Positions 1 through 8,650 of a DNA stretch of 52,741 nt are shown here, piece after piece. Origin of the DNA: Alphaproteobacteria bacterium (GTDB lineage: Bacteria; Pseudomonadota; Alphaproteobacteria; UBA828); contig JAJDVB010000112.1 of NCBI GenBank assembly GCA_022826345.1, positions 1 through 52,741 of the forward strand, in the 5' to 3' direction. The position numbers and the translations under genes were made by a program. Under the pieces are notes generated by a model, which ran no database searches, was not told the DNA's origin, and saw nothing but the letters and a program-made list of their open reading frames with translations. Every line of letters begins with the position of its first letter. The stretch's first letter is position 1.

Positions 1-1821
1 GCTCACGCCTGCCGCCACCATACTCTGCGTGAGGTCGCTTGACTGCGGATCGGCCGCCTCGTCGTCGAGCTCCACCTCGCCCGTGCCATAGCCGGCCATG
101 GCCCACAGGTTCGTGCCGCCCCGCATCTGCCAGCCCACGTAGGGGTTGATGCTGGCCAGAGAGGTCGTGAGCTCGCCTGACGCGTTGGAGGCCGTATAGT
201 CCACCGTCCCGCGCGCCTGCGACACCGCCACACCCGCCAGCATGTCCGCGCCCAGCTTTGTGTCGATTCCGAGGTTGGCGCTCACCACGCTGCCGTCGTA
301 GTCCACGGACTGCGGATTGCCGCCGGCGATGCTGCGGTAGTCCCCGCTGCCCCAGAACGTCAAGTCTCCGAAGAGTCCGCTGCCCCCGTTACCTGCCGCG
401 TTGAGCGTCATGGTGAAGGACGAGTTCGCGAGCAGCCGGCTGAAATCCAGCGTGCCGTTGCCCAGCGCGTGCGCGTTCGCCAGCAGGGCGTCGGAGAAGG
501 TGGAAGCACCGCCGAAGCTCAACTCTGAAGCCGGCTCGGTGTCGGAGGTCGCCCCCTCGATGCGGCCCGAGACGGCATCGACCGTGCTCGCGGTCATGGC
601 CCGCATCACCTGCGGCAACACGGACTCGATGACCCCGTTGCCGCCTTCGGTGACCACCTCGGGCGCGCTCCCATAAAAGCCCGAGCCGACGATAAGGTCG
701 ACCGGGATTGTGCGCCCGTCCGGCGTTTGGATTTGGCCTGCGAATTCGCGGGCATATCCCACCTTGGGGATGTCGGCGCTATCGCTGTCGTCGGTGGGAT
801 CGTCCCAGTAATATTCGACGAAGCCGCCGTCCGGGCTACCGGTCGCTGCTGCGATGACCTGCGGTAGAACGAGCTCTCCGGTCACGGCGTCTCGTTGAGT
901 TGCGACCAGTGGTCGATTCTCGTATTCGTCTGGATTCGCTCCGTGAAACGTGATGATGCTGCTGTTGAGGTCCAAGACGTAGAGATACACGGAACCGTGC
1001 CGCCAGGGCCCGTTCGGATCACGCAAGGCGATCCTCGCTTTCGAGGCGGCGGCTGGATCGCCGGTCTTCAGAATTTCTAGGAAGTAATCTCCTGCTCCTG
1101 TGACGAAGGCTTTCAAGGTTGCTCGGTCCACCACGTCCGCGGCAGTAACTGCCGGGTCGCCGTAATCGATGTTTTCATTATCAACGGAAACCAAGTGAGA
1201 CTCAGTGAGATCGAATCCCGCGAGCAGCACGATCGGAGACTGCAACTCCGGCGAGTAGTATGAGGTCGCATAGCCAGCGGCGCCAGCGGCGGGCAGCGCG
1301 AATTGGCCGCCATCCGGGTTAGGGAAGGCTCTTGTTGCGTACACGTTAGCCAAGGCAGAGGGCAATGTGGCTGGGTCGGGGGTGATTCCAAGTGCCGGAA
1401 GAATCGCTCCATAGTAAATTTCGGAGCGGAGTTGCCTGCCCGACAACGACATGTCCTTCGCGTGAATGAAGACTCGGCCGTCGAGCGTCAAGGTCACGAT
1501 GTAGGTGTCACCAGAGTGCCAGATCCCATCGTCCCGCCTTATTATACATCCAATATACAGCCCTTCTTCCACGGCCGTGGCCTGCTGGGAATGCTCAACG
1601 GACCGCTCCCTCACGGCCAACGCGAAGTCCATCAAGCTGGCGCCGCGGTCTGTTACATCTTCCGCCGTCACATCCGGGTCTGCCGGAGGAGACACGCCGT
1701 CAGGGAGCGGACAAGCCTCCTGCGCCGCGGCGGGGAGACCGTTGGAAACGACGCCGGCCAGCGCGAACAGGCCAGCCACGAGAGTTAAGGAAATCCTGGT
1801 TTTCCACATCGCGGTGCTCAT
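1..1821 (-). CDS. Cache-domain / autotransporter-barrel surface protein (3' end outside window)
   Basis: The frame is open from ATG 1821 to the left edge (607 codons) with no stop. AGGAG lies 8 bases before the ATG. A second in-frame ATG at 1809 begins a typical signal peptide (MWKTRISLTLVAGLFALAG...AAAQ). Residues about 50-230 resemble a first Cache-like unit (WHSGDTYIV, then DGRVFIHAKDM and SGRQL). Residues about 235-400 are a clearer single-Cache-2 type domain: WRHGSVYLYVLD, FHGANPDEYENR, GGFVEYYWDDP, PKVGYA and GSGFYG. From about residue 430 the sequence becomes an alternating glycine-rich beta-barrel of the autotransporter class (GDYRSIAGGNP, SVDYDGSVVSANLG, INPYVGWQM, MAGYGTGEVELDDE). 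Cache domains normally sense small ligands in chemoreceptors and kinases, so fusion to an outer-membrane barrel is unusual. The ligand and the role of the protein are unknown. Confidence 0.8.
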   Translation of the reverse strand, partial: MSTAMWKTRISLTLVAGLFALAGVVSNGLPAAAQEACPLPDGVSPPADPDVTAEDVTDRGASLMDFALAVRERSVEHSQQATAVEEGLYIGCIIRRDDGIWHSGDTYIVTLTLDGRVFIHAKDMSLSGRQLRSEIYYGAILPALGITPDPATLPSALANVYATRAFPNPDGGQFALPAAGAAGYATSYYSPELQSPIVLLAGFDLTESHLVSVDNENIDYGDPAVTAADVVDRATLKAFVTGAGDYFLEILKTGDPAAASKARIALRDPNGPWRHGSVYLYVLDLNSSIITFHGANPDEYENRPLVATQRDAVTGELVLPQVIAAATGSPDGGFVEYYWDDPTDDSDSADIPKVGYAREFAGQIQTPDGRTIPVDLIVGSGFYGSAPEVVTEGGNGVIESVLPQVMRAMTASTVDAVSGRIEGATSDTEPASELSFGGASTFSDALLANAHALGNGTLDFSRLLANSSFTMTLNAAGNGGSGLFGDLTFWGSGDYRSIAGGNPQSVDYDGSVVSANLGIDTKLGADMLAGVAVSQARGTVDYTASNASGELTTSLASINPYVGWQMRGGTNLWAMAGYGTGEVELDDEAADPQSSDLTQSMVAAGVS

Positions 1822-2150
1822 TGCGAGGGCTCCTGCTGGGGAAAGGCGGGAAACCTAAAGTCGAAAACGACTCAATGAGGAGCCGAGTCGTACGGCGTGT
1901 CTATGCCGAAATCAAGATTTCTAAATCACGATTTCGACGAGAAAGGCATAATTTGCATCAATAATGATATGTAAACCTGCTCAAACTGCATGCGAAATGA
2001 CAATGTGCGTCCCTCAGAAAAACTCGCGCGGGTTTTGGAACCTCGCACGGTCCTTCTGCGGGTTCGAACGCGAACTCTTGGTAACGTTCCGGACGTCTTC
2101 CCGCCACCCGATGGCGGACCTCAACGGGGCCTATTGCAAGCTCTGGGCTG
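1822..2150. other. Intergenic region, A+T-richer upstream half
   Basis: No convincing gene is seen. The short frames on both strands overlap one another and match nothing recognisable. The part next to the Cache-barrel gene (about 1860-1975) is A+T-rich and should hold its promoter. It contains the near-perfect dyad GAAATCAAGATTTC at 1908-1921 and a further GATTTCG at 1930-1936, which could form an operator. No clear -35/-10 pair was assigned. Confidence 0.4.
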
Positions 2151-2729
2151 CTAACGCCGCCCATCCGGGTCGGGCTCGGCGGTTGCCTCCAGCCAGCGGG
2201 GGGAAAAGGCGAGAACGGGAATGCCGGGCGGCAACTGCGGGTTGAACAGCGCGTTGTGCCACCAGGTCTCTTCGCGGCGCGGGTCGTCGCGCCCGAGCCT
2301 CTGGACGGTGCAGGGCAGCGTGTAGCGCTGGCTGTCCTGGGCGAAGGCCAGGACACAGCGCCCCGCACGCTCCAGGTCGGCGGCGAGCGGCGAGCCGGCC
2401 GCGAAGGTCGCCGTCAGCACGTCGCTGAAATCGCGCGCGTACTGGTAGTAGCGCTCCGCCAGCAGGGCGAGCGCTGCCTCGCGCCGATCGCGCGGGTCGT
2501 GGGTGCGCCGCGCCAGGTGGCGGAACTCGGGCGCGAAGGACTCGGCATCCCGCCGGACGAGCAGCGTGGTCATCGCCGGGACAATTTCTCCGCCGGACGC
2601 GCTCAGCACCTGCGGCCGCATCCCCGGAGACGGCTGCCCGGCGCGGCGGCGCATGGCGTCGGCGCGGATGCGGCACTGCCAGCCGACGAAGTGATCGCGC
2701 AGGCGCTGGGCCCGCGGCGCGGCGCTCAT
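2151..2729 (-). CDS. Conserved hypothetical protein (alphaproteobacterial)
   Basis: This is a 192-residue soluble protein read from ATG 2729. An upstream ATG at 2777 would add 16 residues of poor composition. The N-terminus has an RLRDHFVGWQCRIR segment and a GQPSPGMRPQVL segment. The C-terminus has a WWHNALFNPQLPPG motif followed by VLAFSPRWLEA. From memory this pattern recurs in an uncharacterised alphaproteobacterial family, but I know no function for it. No signal peptide, membrane helix or catalytic motif is visible. It is divergent from the amidase gene, with about 160 bases between the two starts. Confidence 0.7.
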   Translation of the reverse strand: MSAAPRAQRLRDHFVGWQCRIRADAMRRRAGQPSPGMRPQVLSASGGEIVPAMTTLLVRRDAESFAPEFRHLARRTHDPRDRREAALALLAERYYQYARDFSDVLTATFAAGSPLAADLERAGRCVLAFAQDSQRYTLPCTVQRLGRDDPRREETWWHNALFNPQLPPGIPVLAFSPRWLEATAEPDPDGRR

Positions 2730-2893
2730 TGCCTCTCGGCCTGTTTGGCTACGTTGGTCCTCATCGTGCGACTGCAATGGTAGCTGCGGCTATGGGCCCC
2801 GACCACGGGGATCGGTACGGCGCGCGCCGTTGTCGGCGATGGTTGGCCGGCCTAGGATCGACCGCCCTATCCCACCAACCGAACGAGGCCCCC

Positions 2894-4459
2894 ATGTCGC
2901 GCGGTCCGGAACTTCCCTCCCTCAATCAACTCGCCGAGATCGCTGACGACTTCGGGCTCGACATGTCGTTCGACGATCTCACCAACCAGCGGGAAGCCGT
3001 GCGCGGCGCCATCGCGAGCCTGCGCCATATCGACGACATGCCGGAGGAGCGGCCTGCCGTCGCCTATCCGCGCACGCCCGGCTACCGGCCGCACCCGGAC
3101 GAGAACCCCTACAACGCCTGGTATTGGCGGACCGAGGTCAGGGGCGCTGACTCAGGCCCGCTCGCGGGTGAGGAAATCGGCGTCAAGGACGTGGTCTCGC
3201 TCGCCGGCGTGCCGATGATGAACGGCTCGCGCGCCCTCGAAGGCTATGTGCCGACCATCGACGCCACCATCGTGACCCGCATGCTCGACGCGGGCGCCAC
3301 CATCGTCGGCAAGACGGCGTGCGCCGACTTCTCCTTCTCCGGCGGCGGGCACACCAGCGGCTACGGCCCGGTGCGCAACCCGCGCAAGCCCACCCATGCG
3401 CCCGGCGGCTCGTCCAAGGGGAGCGCCGCGGCATTGGCCGCCGGCGACGTGGCGATGGCGATCGGCGGCGATCAGGGCGGCTCGATCCGCATCCCCGCCT
3501 CCTGGTGCGGCGTGGTCGGCCACAAGGCGACCTACGGCCTCATTCCCTATACCGGGTGCCTCGCGATCGAGATGACCCTCGATCATATCGGCCCGATGAC
3601 GAACACAGTCGAGAACTGCGCCCGCATGCTCTCGGTCCTCGCCGGCCCCGACCCGCTCGATCCGCGCCAGCGGGGTGTGATCCCGGCGGACTACGTGCAG
3701 GACTACCTGCCGGCGATCGGTGCCGGCTGCGAAGGCGTGCGCATCGGCGTGCTGACCGAGGGCTTCGGTCAGACCGAGGAGACCTGGCCCGAGTTCGGCC
3801 TGCCGGGGAGCGTGCCGGCGGTGGACGATGCGGTCCGCGCCACGGTGCGGCGGCTGGAAGAGCGGGGCGCTGAGGTCACCGAGATCTCGGTGCCGGGGCA
3901 TTACCACGGGCTCAGGCTCTGGTTCGCGATCGCGGCCGAGGGTGCGACCGAGTTCATGCTGAAGAACGCCGGGGTCGGCACCGGCTGGTTCGGCTACTAC
4001 GACACGCAGTTCCTCGAGCATGCGTCGCGGGCCGCGAAGACCCGCCAGAACGACTATCCACACACCGTGAAGAACGTCCTCCTGCTGGGCGGGTACCTCA
4101 AGCGCTACTACCACGGCACCTATTATGCGAAGGCACAGAACCAGCGCGGGCGGCTGACCGCGGCCTACGACAAGGCGCTCCAGGACGTGGACGTGCTGGT
4201 GCTGCCGACCATTCCGCACCTGGCCGTGCCGATCCCGAGCCTGGATGCCGATTTCGGGGAGTACATGTCGCGCGCGCTCGGCATGATCAACAACACGCCG
4301 CAGTTCAACCTGACCGGCCATCCCGCCATCAGCGTGCCCTGCGGGGTGAGCGACGATCTGCCCATCGGCTTCCAGATCGTCGGCCGCCACTTCGAAGACC
4401 TCACCGTGCTCAAGGTCGCCGATGCGGTGGAGAAGAGCGCGGATTGGCAGAGCGTGTAG
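2894..4459 (+). CDS. Amidase (amidase signature family)
   Basis: A 521-residue hydrolase of C-N bonds in carboxamides. The Ser-cisSer-Lys triad can be placed: Lys98 in the GVKDVV segment, Ser173 in GGSSKGSAAA and Ser197 in GGDQGGSIRIPAS. The C-terminal half carries the usual VLVLPTIPHLAVPIP and FNLTGHPAISVPCG elements, so the protein is full length for the family. The frame is open from 2729, but the residues before ATG 2894 are low-quality sequence and the family N-terminus starts at about MSRGPELPSLNQLAEIA. The next gene starts 46 bases after the stop on the same strand, and the two were probably co-transcribed. The natural substrate is not evident; short aliphatic or aromatic amides and ureido compounds are typical for the family. 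Confidence 0.9.
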   Translation: MSRGPELPSLNQLAEIADDFGLDMSFDDLTNQREAVRGAIASLRHIDDMPEERPAVAYPRTPGYRPHPDENPYNAWYWRTEVRGADSGPLAGEEIGVKDVVSLAGVPMMNGSRALEGYVPTIDATIVTRMLDAGATIVGKTACADFSFSGGGHTSGYGPVRNPRKPTHAPGGSSKGSAAALAAGDVAMAIGGDQGGSIRIPASWCGVVGHKATYGLIPYTGCLAIEMTLDHIGPMTNTVENCARMLSVLAGPDPLDPRQRGVIPADYVQDYLPAIGAGCEGVRIGVLTEGFGQTEETWPEFGLPGSVPAVDDAVRATVRRLEERGAEVTEISVPGHYHGLRLWFAIAAEGATEFMLKNAGVGTGWFGYYDTQFLEHASRAAKTRQNDYPHTVKNVLLLGGYLKRYYHGTYYAKAQNQRGRLTAAYDKALQDVDVLVLPTIPHLAVPIPSLDADFGEYMSRALGMINNTPQFNLTGHPAISVPCGVSDDLPIGFQIVGRHFEDLTVLKVADAVEKSADWQSV

Positions 4460-4505
4460 CGCGCCCGGCGCCCGGCCCACGCTCAGGCGGCCGCGAGGTG
4501 CGGCG

Positions 4506-6068
4506 GTGACGGGGAAGCCGGAACGCTGGCTCGTCCGCAAGCCTGCGGTGGCGAGCCGCGGCGGCGTGGTCGCGACCCAGCACCAGGCCGCGTCCGAGGT
4601 CGGCGCGCGCGTTCTGGCAGACGGCGGCAATGCGGTCGACGCCGCCATCGCCGCGAGCCTCGCACTGGCTGCGGTCGAGCCCTGGATGAGCGGGCTCGGC
4701 GGCGGCGGGTACATGCTGGTTCGCCCCGCCGGCGAGGCCCGGACGTACGCCGTCTCCTTCGGCATGGTGGCGCCGGGCGCGTTGGACCCGGCGGATTACC
4801 CGCTCACGGGCGCGGCCGGCGCGGACCTGTTCGGCTGGCCGGCGGTCAAGGAGGACCGCAACCTGCGCGGCCCACTCGCGGTGGCGGTGCCGGGGCAGGT
4901 CGCGGGCCTCGGGCTGGCGCACGAGCGTTTCGGCACCTGGAGCTGGGCCGACCTCGTGGCGCCCGCGTGCGCGCTGGCGGAGCGGGGCATGGGGGTGGAC
5001 TGGCACGCCGCCGTCGCGATCGCGGCGTCGGCGCCGGAGTTGACGGGCGATCCCGTCTGCGCCGCCACCTATCTGGCGGACGGTTTTCCGCTGGCCACGC
5101 CCTGGACCGGGGACGCGCCGTGTGTCCGGTTGGGCCGGCTGGCAGAGACCCTGCGCCGGCTCGCAGAGGCAGGCCCGCAGGACTTCTACACGGGCGAGAT
5201 CGCGGGCGCGATCTGCGCCGACATGGCGGCGCTCGGCGGGAGGCTCTCAGCGGCTGACTTGTCGGCTTACGAGGCCCAGGTCGAGGAGGCGCCCGAGACC
5301 AGCTATCGCGATGCTCGGGTTGGGACAGCACCGGGGTTGACCGCTGGGCCGACGCTGGTAGACGTGCTGGACCGTCTCGCGGCCTCGCTCGATCCGGGCG
5401 AGGCGCCCGACGGCGAGACCTACGTGGCCTACGCCGAGGCGTTGCAGCGGGCCTACGCCGCGCGGCTTCGGGGCATGGGCGCGGGCGACGACGCCGACCG
5501 CGCGTCTTGCACCAGTCATCTTGGCGCGGCCGACCGGGACGGCACCATGGTCGCGCTGACCCAGACGCTGCTCTCGCCGTTCGGCGCCAAGGTGATGCTG
5601 CCCGAGACCGGGATCCTGATGAACAACGGGATCATGTGGTTCGACCCCCGACCGGGTGGCCCCAATTCGATCGCGCCCGGCAAACGGCCGCTTTCCAACA
5701 TGTGCCCGACGATCGTCGAGTTCGCGGACGGCCGGCGTGCGGCGCTCGGCGCCTCCGGCGGGCGCCGTATCCTGCCCGCCGTCGCGCAGCTGCTCTCCTT
5801 CCTCGTGGACTTCGGCATGAGCCTTGACGATGCCGCGCATTGCCCGCGCATCAATGTGGACGGCAGCGATCTGGTCGAAGCGGATGCCGGGCTGCCGGCG
5901 GAGACGCTGGCCATGCTGGAGGCTCGGTTCCCGCTTGCGGTGCGCCCGCACGGCGTGCATCCGTCCGCCTACGCCTGCCCCAATGCGGTCGTCTGGGAGC
6001 CGGAGAGCGGAATCGCGACCGGCGCGGCCCACGTGATGTCCCCCAACGCCAGCGTCGGCGCGCCGTGA
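4506..6068 (+). CDS. Gamma-glutamyltransferase family (Ntn hydrolase)
   Basis: A member of the gamma-glutamyltranspeptidase family, which transfers or hydrolyses gamma-glutamyl groups after autocleavage at a threonine. Visible features are GGNAVDAAIAASLALAAVEPWMSG with the GLGGGGYM loop near the N-terminus, CTSHLGAADRDG containing the expected nucleophile Thr336, MNNGIMWFDP, and GASGGRRILPAVAQ. The start is chosen at GTG 4506 with GAGGTG just upstream; the frame is open back to 4422 inside the amidase gene. No signal peptide is apparent, although many classical enzymes are periplasmic. Family members also include cephalosporin acylases and enzymes acting on other amides. Placement between an amidase and a racemase-like gene suggests catabolism of an amide-linked amino acid. 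Confidence 0.85.
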   Translation: MTGKPERWLVRKPAVASRGGVVATQHQAASEVGARVLADGGNAVDAAIAASLALAAVEPWMSGLGGGGYMLVRPAGEARTYAVSFGMVAPGALDPADYPLTGAAGADLFGWPAVKEDRNLRGPLAVAVPGQVAGLGLAHERFGTWSWADLVAPACALAERGMGVDWHAAVAIAASAPELTGDPVCAATYLADGFPLATPWTGDAPCVRLGRLAETLRRLAEAGPQDFYTGEIAGAICADMAALGGRLSAADLSAYEAQVEEAPETSYRDARVGTAPGLTAGPTLVDVLDRLAASLDPGEAPDGETYVAYAEALQRAYAARLRGMGAGDDADRASCTSHLGAADRDGTMVALTQTLLSPFGAKVMLPETGILMNNGIMWFDPRPGGPNSIAPGKRPLSNMCPTIVEFADGRRAALGASGGRRILPAVAQLLSFLVDFGMSLDDAAHCPRINVDGSDLVEADAGLPAETLAMLEARFPLAVRPHGVHPSAYACPNAVVWEPESGIATGAAHVMSPNASVGAP

Positions 6069-6087
6069 CGCCGGAACGGAGAAGTCC

Positions 6088-6846
6088 ATGAGCAATCACA
6101 CGCGCCTCGGCATGATCACGCCGTCGCTCAACACGGTGCTGGAGCCTGTGACCTACGCTCTGCTCGCGGACCTGCCCGACGTGACGGCGCATTTCAGCCG
6201 GGTGCGGGTGTCCCAAATCTCGCTCGGCGAGGACTCGGCGGCCCAGTTCGCCGACGAGCCCATGCTCGCCGCGGCGCGCATGCTGGCCGATGCCCGCGTT
6301 CACGCAATCTGCTGGAACGGCACCGCGGGCAGTTGGCTCGGCCCCGACTTCGACCGGCGGCTGTGCGAGGCGATCGCGCGCGAGACCGGCATTCCGGCGA
6401 CGAGCGCGACGCTGGCGCTGGCCGAGCTTTTCCGCAGCCGGGGAGTCAGGCGCTTCGCCCTGGTCACGCCGTTCGAGGACGCGTTGCAGGAGGCCATCGT
6501 CGAGACCTACGGGCGCGAGGGCTTCGAGTGCGTGGCCGAGCGTCACCTCGACAGCGACGATACCTTCGGCTACGCGTCCATCCCGCCTGCGACGACCCAG
6601 GGGATGATCCGCGAGGTGGTGGGTGCGGAGCCCGAGGCGATCGCTGCGGTCTGCACGAACCTGAAGGGCGCGCCCCACGCAGAGGCGCTGGAGGCGGAGT
6701 GCGGCCGGCCTGTCTACGACAGCGTGGCGGCGGCGCTGTGGGGCACACTCGCACTCGCCGGCGTCGACCCCAGCCGCATCGCCGGCTGGGGGGAAATTTT
6801 CTCGGTCGCGCCGGCTTCGCTGGAGCGCCTCGGCGCCCGGCCCTAA
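6088..6846 (+). CDS. Maleate isomerase / Asp-Glu racemase superfamily protein
   Basis: A 252-residue protein of the Asp/Glu/hydantoin racemase superfamily, closest in layout to maleate cis-trans isomerase and arylmalonate decarboxylase. The opening RLGMITPSLNTVLEP is typical of the maleate isomerase branch. The two catalytic cysteines expected for cofactor-independent isomerisation are present: Cys75 in AICWNGTAGSW and Cys189 in AVCTNLKG. ATG 6088 follows the GGT stop by 19 bases with GGAG upstream, so it is probably translated from the amidase-GGT operon. Its stop TAA overlaps the stop of the convergent aminotransferase gene. The substrate is inferred only by family: a C4 dicarboxylate, an amino acid or a hydantoin. 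Confidence 0.82.
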   Translation: MSNHTRLGMITPSLNTVLEPVTYALLADLPDVTAHFSRVRVSQISLGEDSAAQFADEPMLAAARMLADARVHAICWNGTAGSWLGPDFDRRLCEAIARETGIPATSATLALAELFRSRGVRRFALVTPFEDALQEAIVETYGREGFECVAERHLDSDDTFGYASIPPATTQGMIREVVGAEPEAIAAVCTNLKGAPHAEALEAECGRPVYDSVAAALWGTLALAGVDPSRIAGWGEIFSVAPASLERLGARP

Positions 6847-7775
6847 GCGCTCGCGGCTTGCTCTTCTTCAGGCTCCAGAAGGTCGGCCACCGGCGTCGAG
6901 TGCCAGCCGTCCGCGCGCTTGGCCCAGTAGAGGTCGGAGAGGCGGCCGGTGGTGATGCCCGGCGCGCCGTTGCCGATGGGCTTGTCGTTGACGCGGACGA
7001 CCGGGACGACCCCGCCGGCCGACGACGAGATGAAGGCCTCGCCGGCTTCCTCCAGCTCTTCGGGCCGGAGGTCGGTGGCTTCGGCTTCCAGGCCGATGTC
7101 CTGGCAAAGGTCGAACACGGTCTTGCGGGTGATCCCCTCCAGCAGGTTGTCGCCGGGGGTGAGCGCCTTGCCGTCCCGGATGATCCAGACGTTGAAGCCG
7201 GGTCCTTCGGTGACATAGCCGTCGGTCGAAAGCAGCACAGGCTGGTCCGCGCCGGCGTCGAGCGCCTCGAAATGGGCGGCGGTGAGATCCATCCGGTTGA
7301 AGTTCTTGCAGCGCTGGTTGATGGCGGCGTCCGGCGCGCGGCGGGTCTGGGCGATCCAGAGGTGGGCGCCCGACTTCATCTTCGGCTCGGCGACGATGGT
7401 GTAGAATGGCACCGCGTAGGCGATCAGCTCGTTCTCGGCAGTGCGCGGGTCGCCGAACGCGCCGCCGCCGGCGTAGCGCCCGCGGGTGCAGAGAACGTAG
7501 ACGATCGAATCGCTGAAGCCCGCGCGATGAACGCACTGCGCCATGACGCTCCTGATCTGCGCATCCGGCATGGGCGGCGTGAGCCGGACGTGCTCGCACG
7601 AGGCGTAGAAGCGGTCCATGTGATCGTCGAGGCGGAAGAACGCGTTGTCACACACCGTAACCGCGTCGAACACCACGTCGCTCTTGTGGAAGGCCGGGTC
7701 GAGGATGGGTACCGACGCCTCCTCGATCGGCATGTATTGTCCGTGGCAATAGGCGATTCCCTTCGAGTCAGACAT
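6843..7775 (-). CDS. Class IV aminotransferase (BCAT / D-amino-acid transaminase type)
   Basis: A 310-residue PLP-dependent fold-type IV aminotransferase. Lys157 in QRCKNFNRMDL is the expected Schiff-base lysine. The TEGPGFNVW segment supplies the conserved glutamate that contacts the PLP pyridine nitrogen, and LLEGITRKTV and SSSAGGVVPV are the phosphate-binding regions. Substrate specificity (branched-chain amino acid, D-amino acid or another amine) cannot be read from the sequence. It converges on the racemase-like gene with a 4-base overlap of stop codons. The two genes flank each other but lie on opposite strands, so a shared pathway is an inference. Confidence 0.85.
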   Translation of the reverse strand: MSDSKGIAYCHGQYMPIEEASVPILDPAFHKSDVVFDAVTVCDNAFFRLDDHMDRFYASCEHVRLTPPMPDAQIRSVMAQCVHRAGFSDSIVYVLCTRGRYAGGGAFGDPRTAENELIAYAVPFYTIVAEPKMKSGAHLWIAQTRRAPDAAINQRCKNFNRMDLTAAHFEALDAGADQPVLLSTDGYVTEGPGFNVWIIRDGKALTPGDNLLEGITRKTVFDLCQDIGLEAEATDLRPEELEEAGEAFISSSAGGVVPVVRVNDKPIGNGAPGITTGRLSDLYWAKRADGWHSTPVADLLEPEEEQAASA

Positions 7776-8013
7776 GGTTGCAGCCTCCCTGGCGGCGTTG
7801 CGCGGTTCGATGCGGACGGTAAGGCGGTGCGGCCCTTGCCGTCAACGTGTGCCGTTCGGGGGTTGAAACGTCTCATAAGAAATTCGCATTGAACCGTTCG
7901 AAATACGCAGAATCGGATGGGGAGGCGGCGCGGAAGCCGCTATGATGGGTCATCTAAACGAAGCGGGAGAACCCGCCGAAGCGCCCGTCCCACAGAAAAT
8001 AAGTTGGTCCATC

Positions 8014-8562
8014 ATGTCAGACATCGGTTCGCCGCCCAGCGAAGGCGGCTCAATCACGGCCCAGGTCAAGTGGTTCAACCCGACCAAGGGATTCGGCTTC
8101 CTCGTGCCCGACGACGGCTCGCCCGACGTCTTTTGCCATGTGTCCGCAGTCGAGCGGGCGGGATTCGAGACGCTGCCCCAAGGGGCCACCGTCACCTGCG
8201 AAATCGTACAGGGGCAAAAGGGCCCCCAGGTTTCGCAAATCCTCAATGTCGACACCTCAACCGCGACCGTCATGCCCCCGCGGGGCGACCGACCGCGCCG
8301 CCCCGGCCCCGGAGGCTTCCAGGCCCGACGCTACAACGAGCCCATGGGCCCGACCGAGGAGATCGAGGGCACGGTCAAGTTCTACAACGTCGGCAAGAGC
8401 TACGGCTTCGTGACGCCGGACAGCGGCGGGCAGGACGTGTTCATCCATGCCAAGGTCCTTGCCCGCTCCGGCCTCGACGATCTGGAGCCTCAGCAGCGCG
8501 TGCGGCTGGAGATCACGCAAGGCCCGCGTGGGCCGCAGGCGACCAGCATCGAGCTGATCTGA
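8014..8562 (+). CDS. Two-domain cold shock protein
   Basis: This encodes two cold-shock (OB-fold) domains joined by a proline/arginine/glycine-rich linker. Domain 1, about residues 13-79, has VKWFNPTKGFGFL (RNP1) and VFCHVS (RNP2). Domain 2, about residues 117-182, has VKFYNVGKSYGFV and VFIHAK. Such proteins bind single-stranded RNA or DNA and melt secondary structure. The frame is open from ATG ATG at 7942, with GGAAG close before it. The codons from 7942 to 8013 include CTA, ATA, AGT and GGA, which are rare in this genome, so the stretch may be the leader that cold-shock genes usually carry. I prefer ATG 8014, but 7942 is possible. Tandem-CSD proteins are common in alphaproteobacteria. Confidence 0.85.
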   Translation: MSDIGSPPSEGGSITAQVKWFNPTKGFGFLVPDDGSPDVFCHVSAVERAGFETLPQGATVTCEIVQGQKGPQVSQILNVDTSTATVMPPRGDRPRRPGPGGFQARRYNEPMGPTEEIEGTVKFYNVGKSYGFVTPDSGGQDVFIHAKVLARSGLDDLEPQQRVRLEITQGPRGPQATSIELI

Positions 8563-8576
8563 AGCCGTTCGCCATC

Positions 8577-8606
8577 GGCGCGCGGCCCGCCTCGGCAGGC
8601 CGCGCC
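8577..8606 (+). terminator. G+C-rich hairpin after the cold shock gene
   Basis: The arms CGCGGCC (8581-8587) and GGCCGCG (8598-8604) can pair with a 10-base loop, starting 18 bases after the stop. No T-run follows, so this is a possible attenuating hairpin rather than a clear intrinsic terminator. Confidence 0.3.
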
Positions 8607-8650
8607 GTCGGACGTTACAGGGGGCTCTGCCCCGCCACAGGCCGGCCGCG

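Noticed and set aside
2055..2080. GGGTTCGAAC resembling a tRNA T-loop
   Set aside because: The flanking bases do not pair as a T-stem, and no acceptor, D or anticodon arms can be drawn around it.
3152..4765. 537-codon open frame on the minus strand
   Set aside because: It is antisense to the amidase and GGT genes. Its composition is the His/Arg/Ala/Gly-rich shadow typical of G+C-rich coding DNA, and no domain is recognisable.
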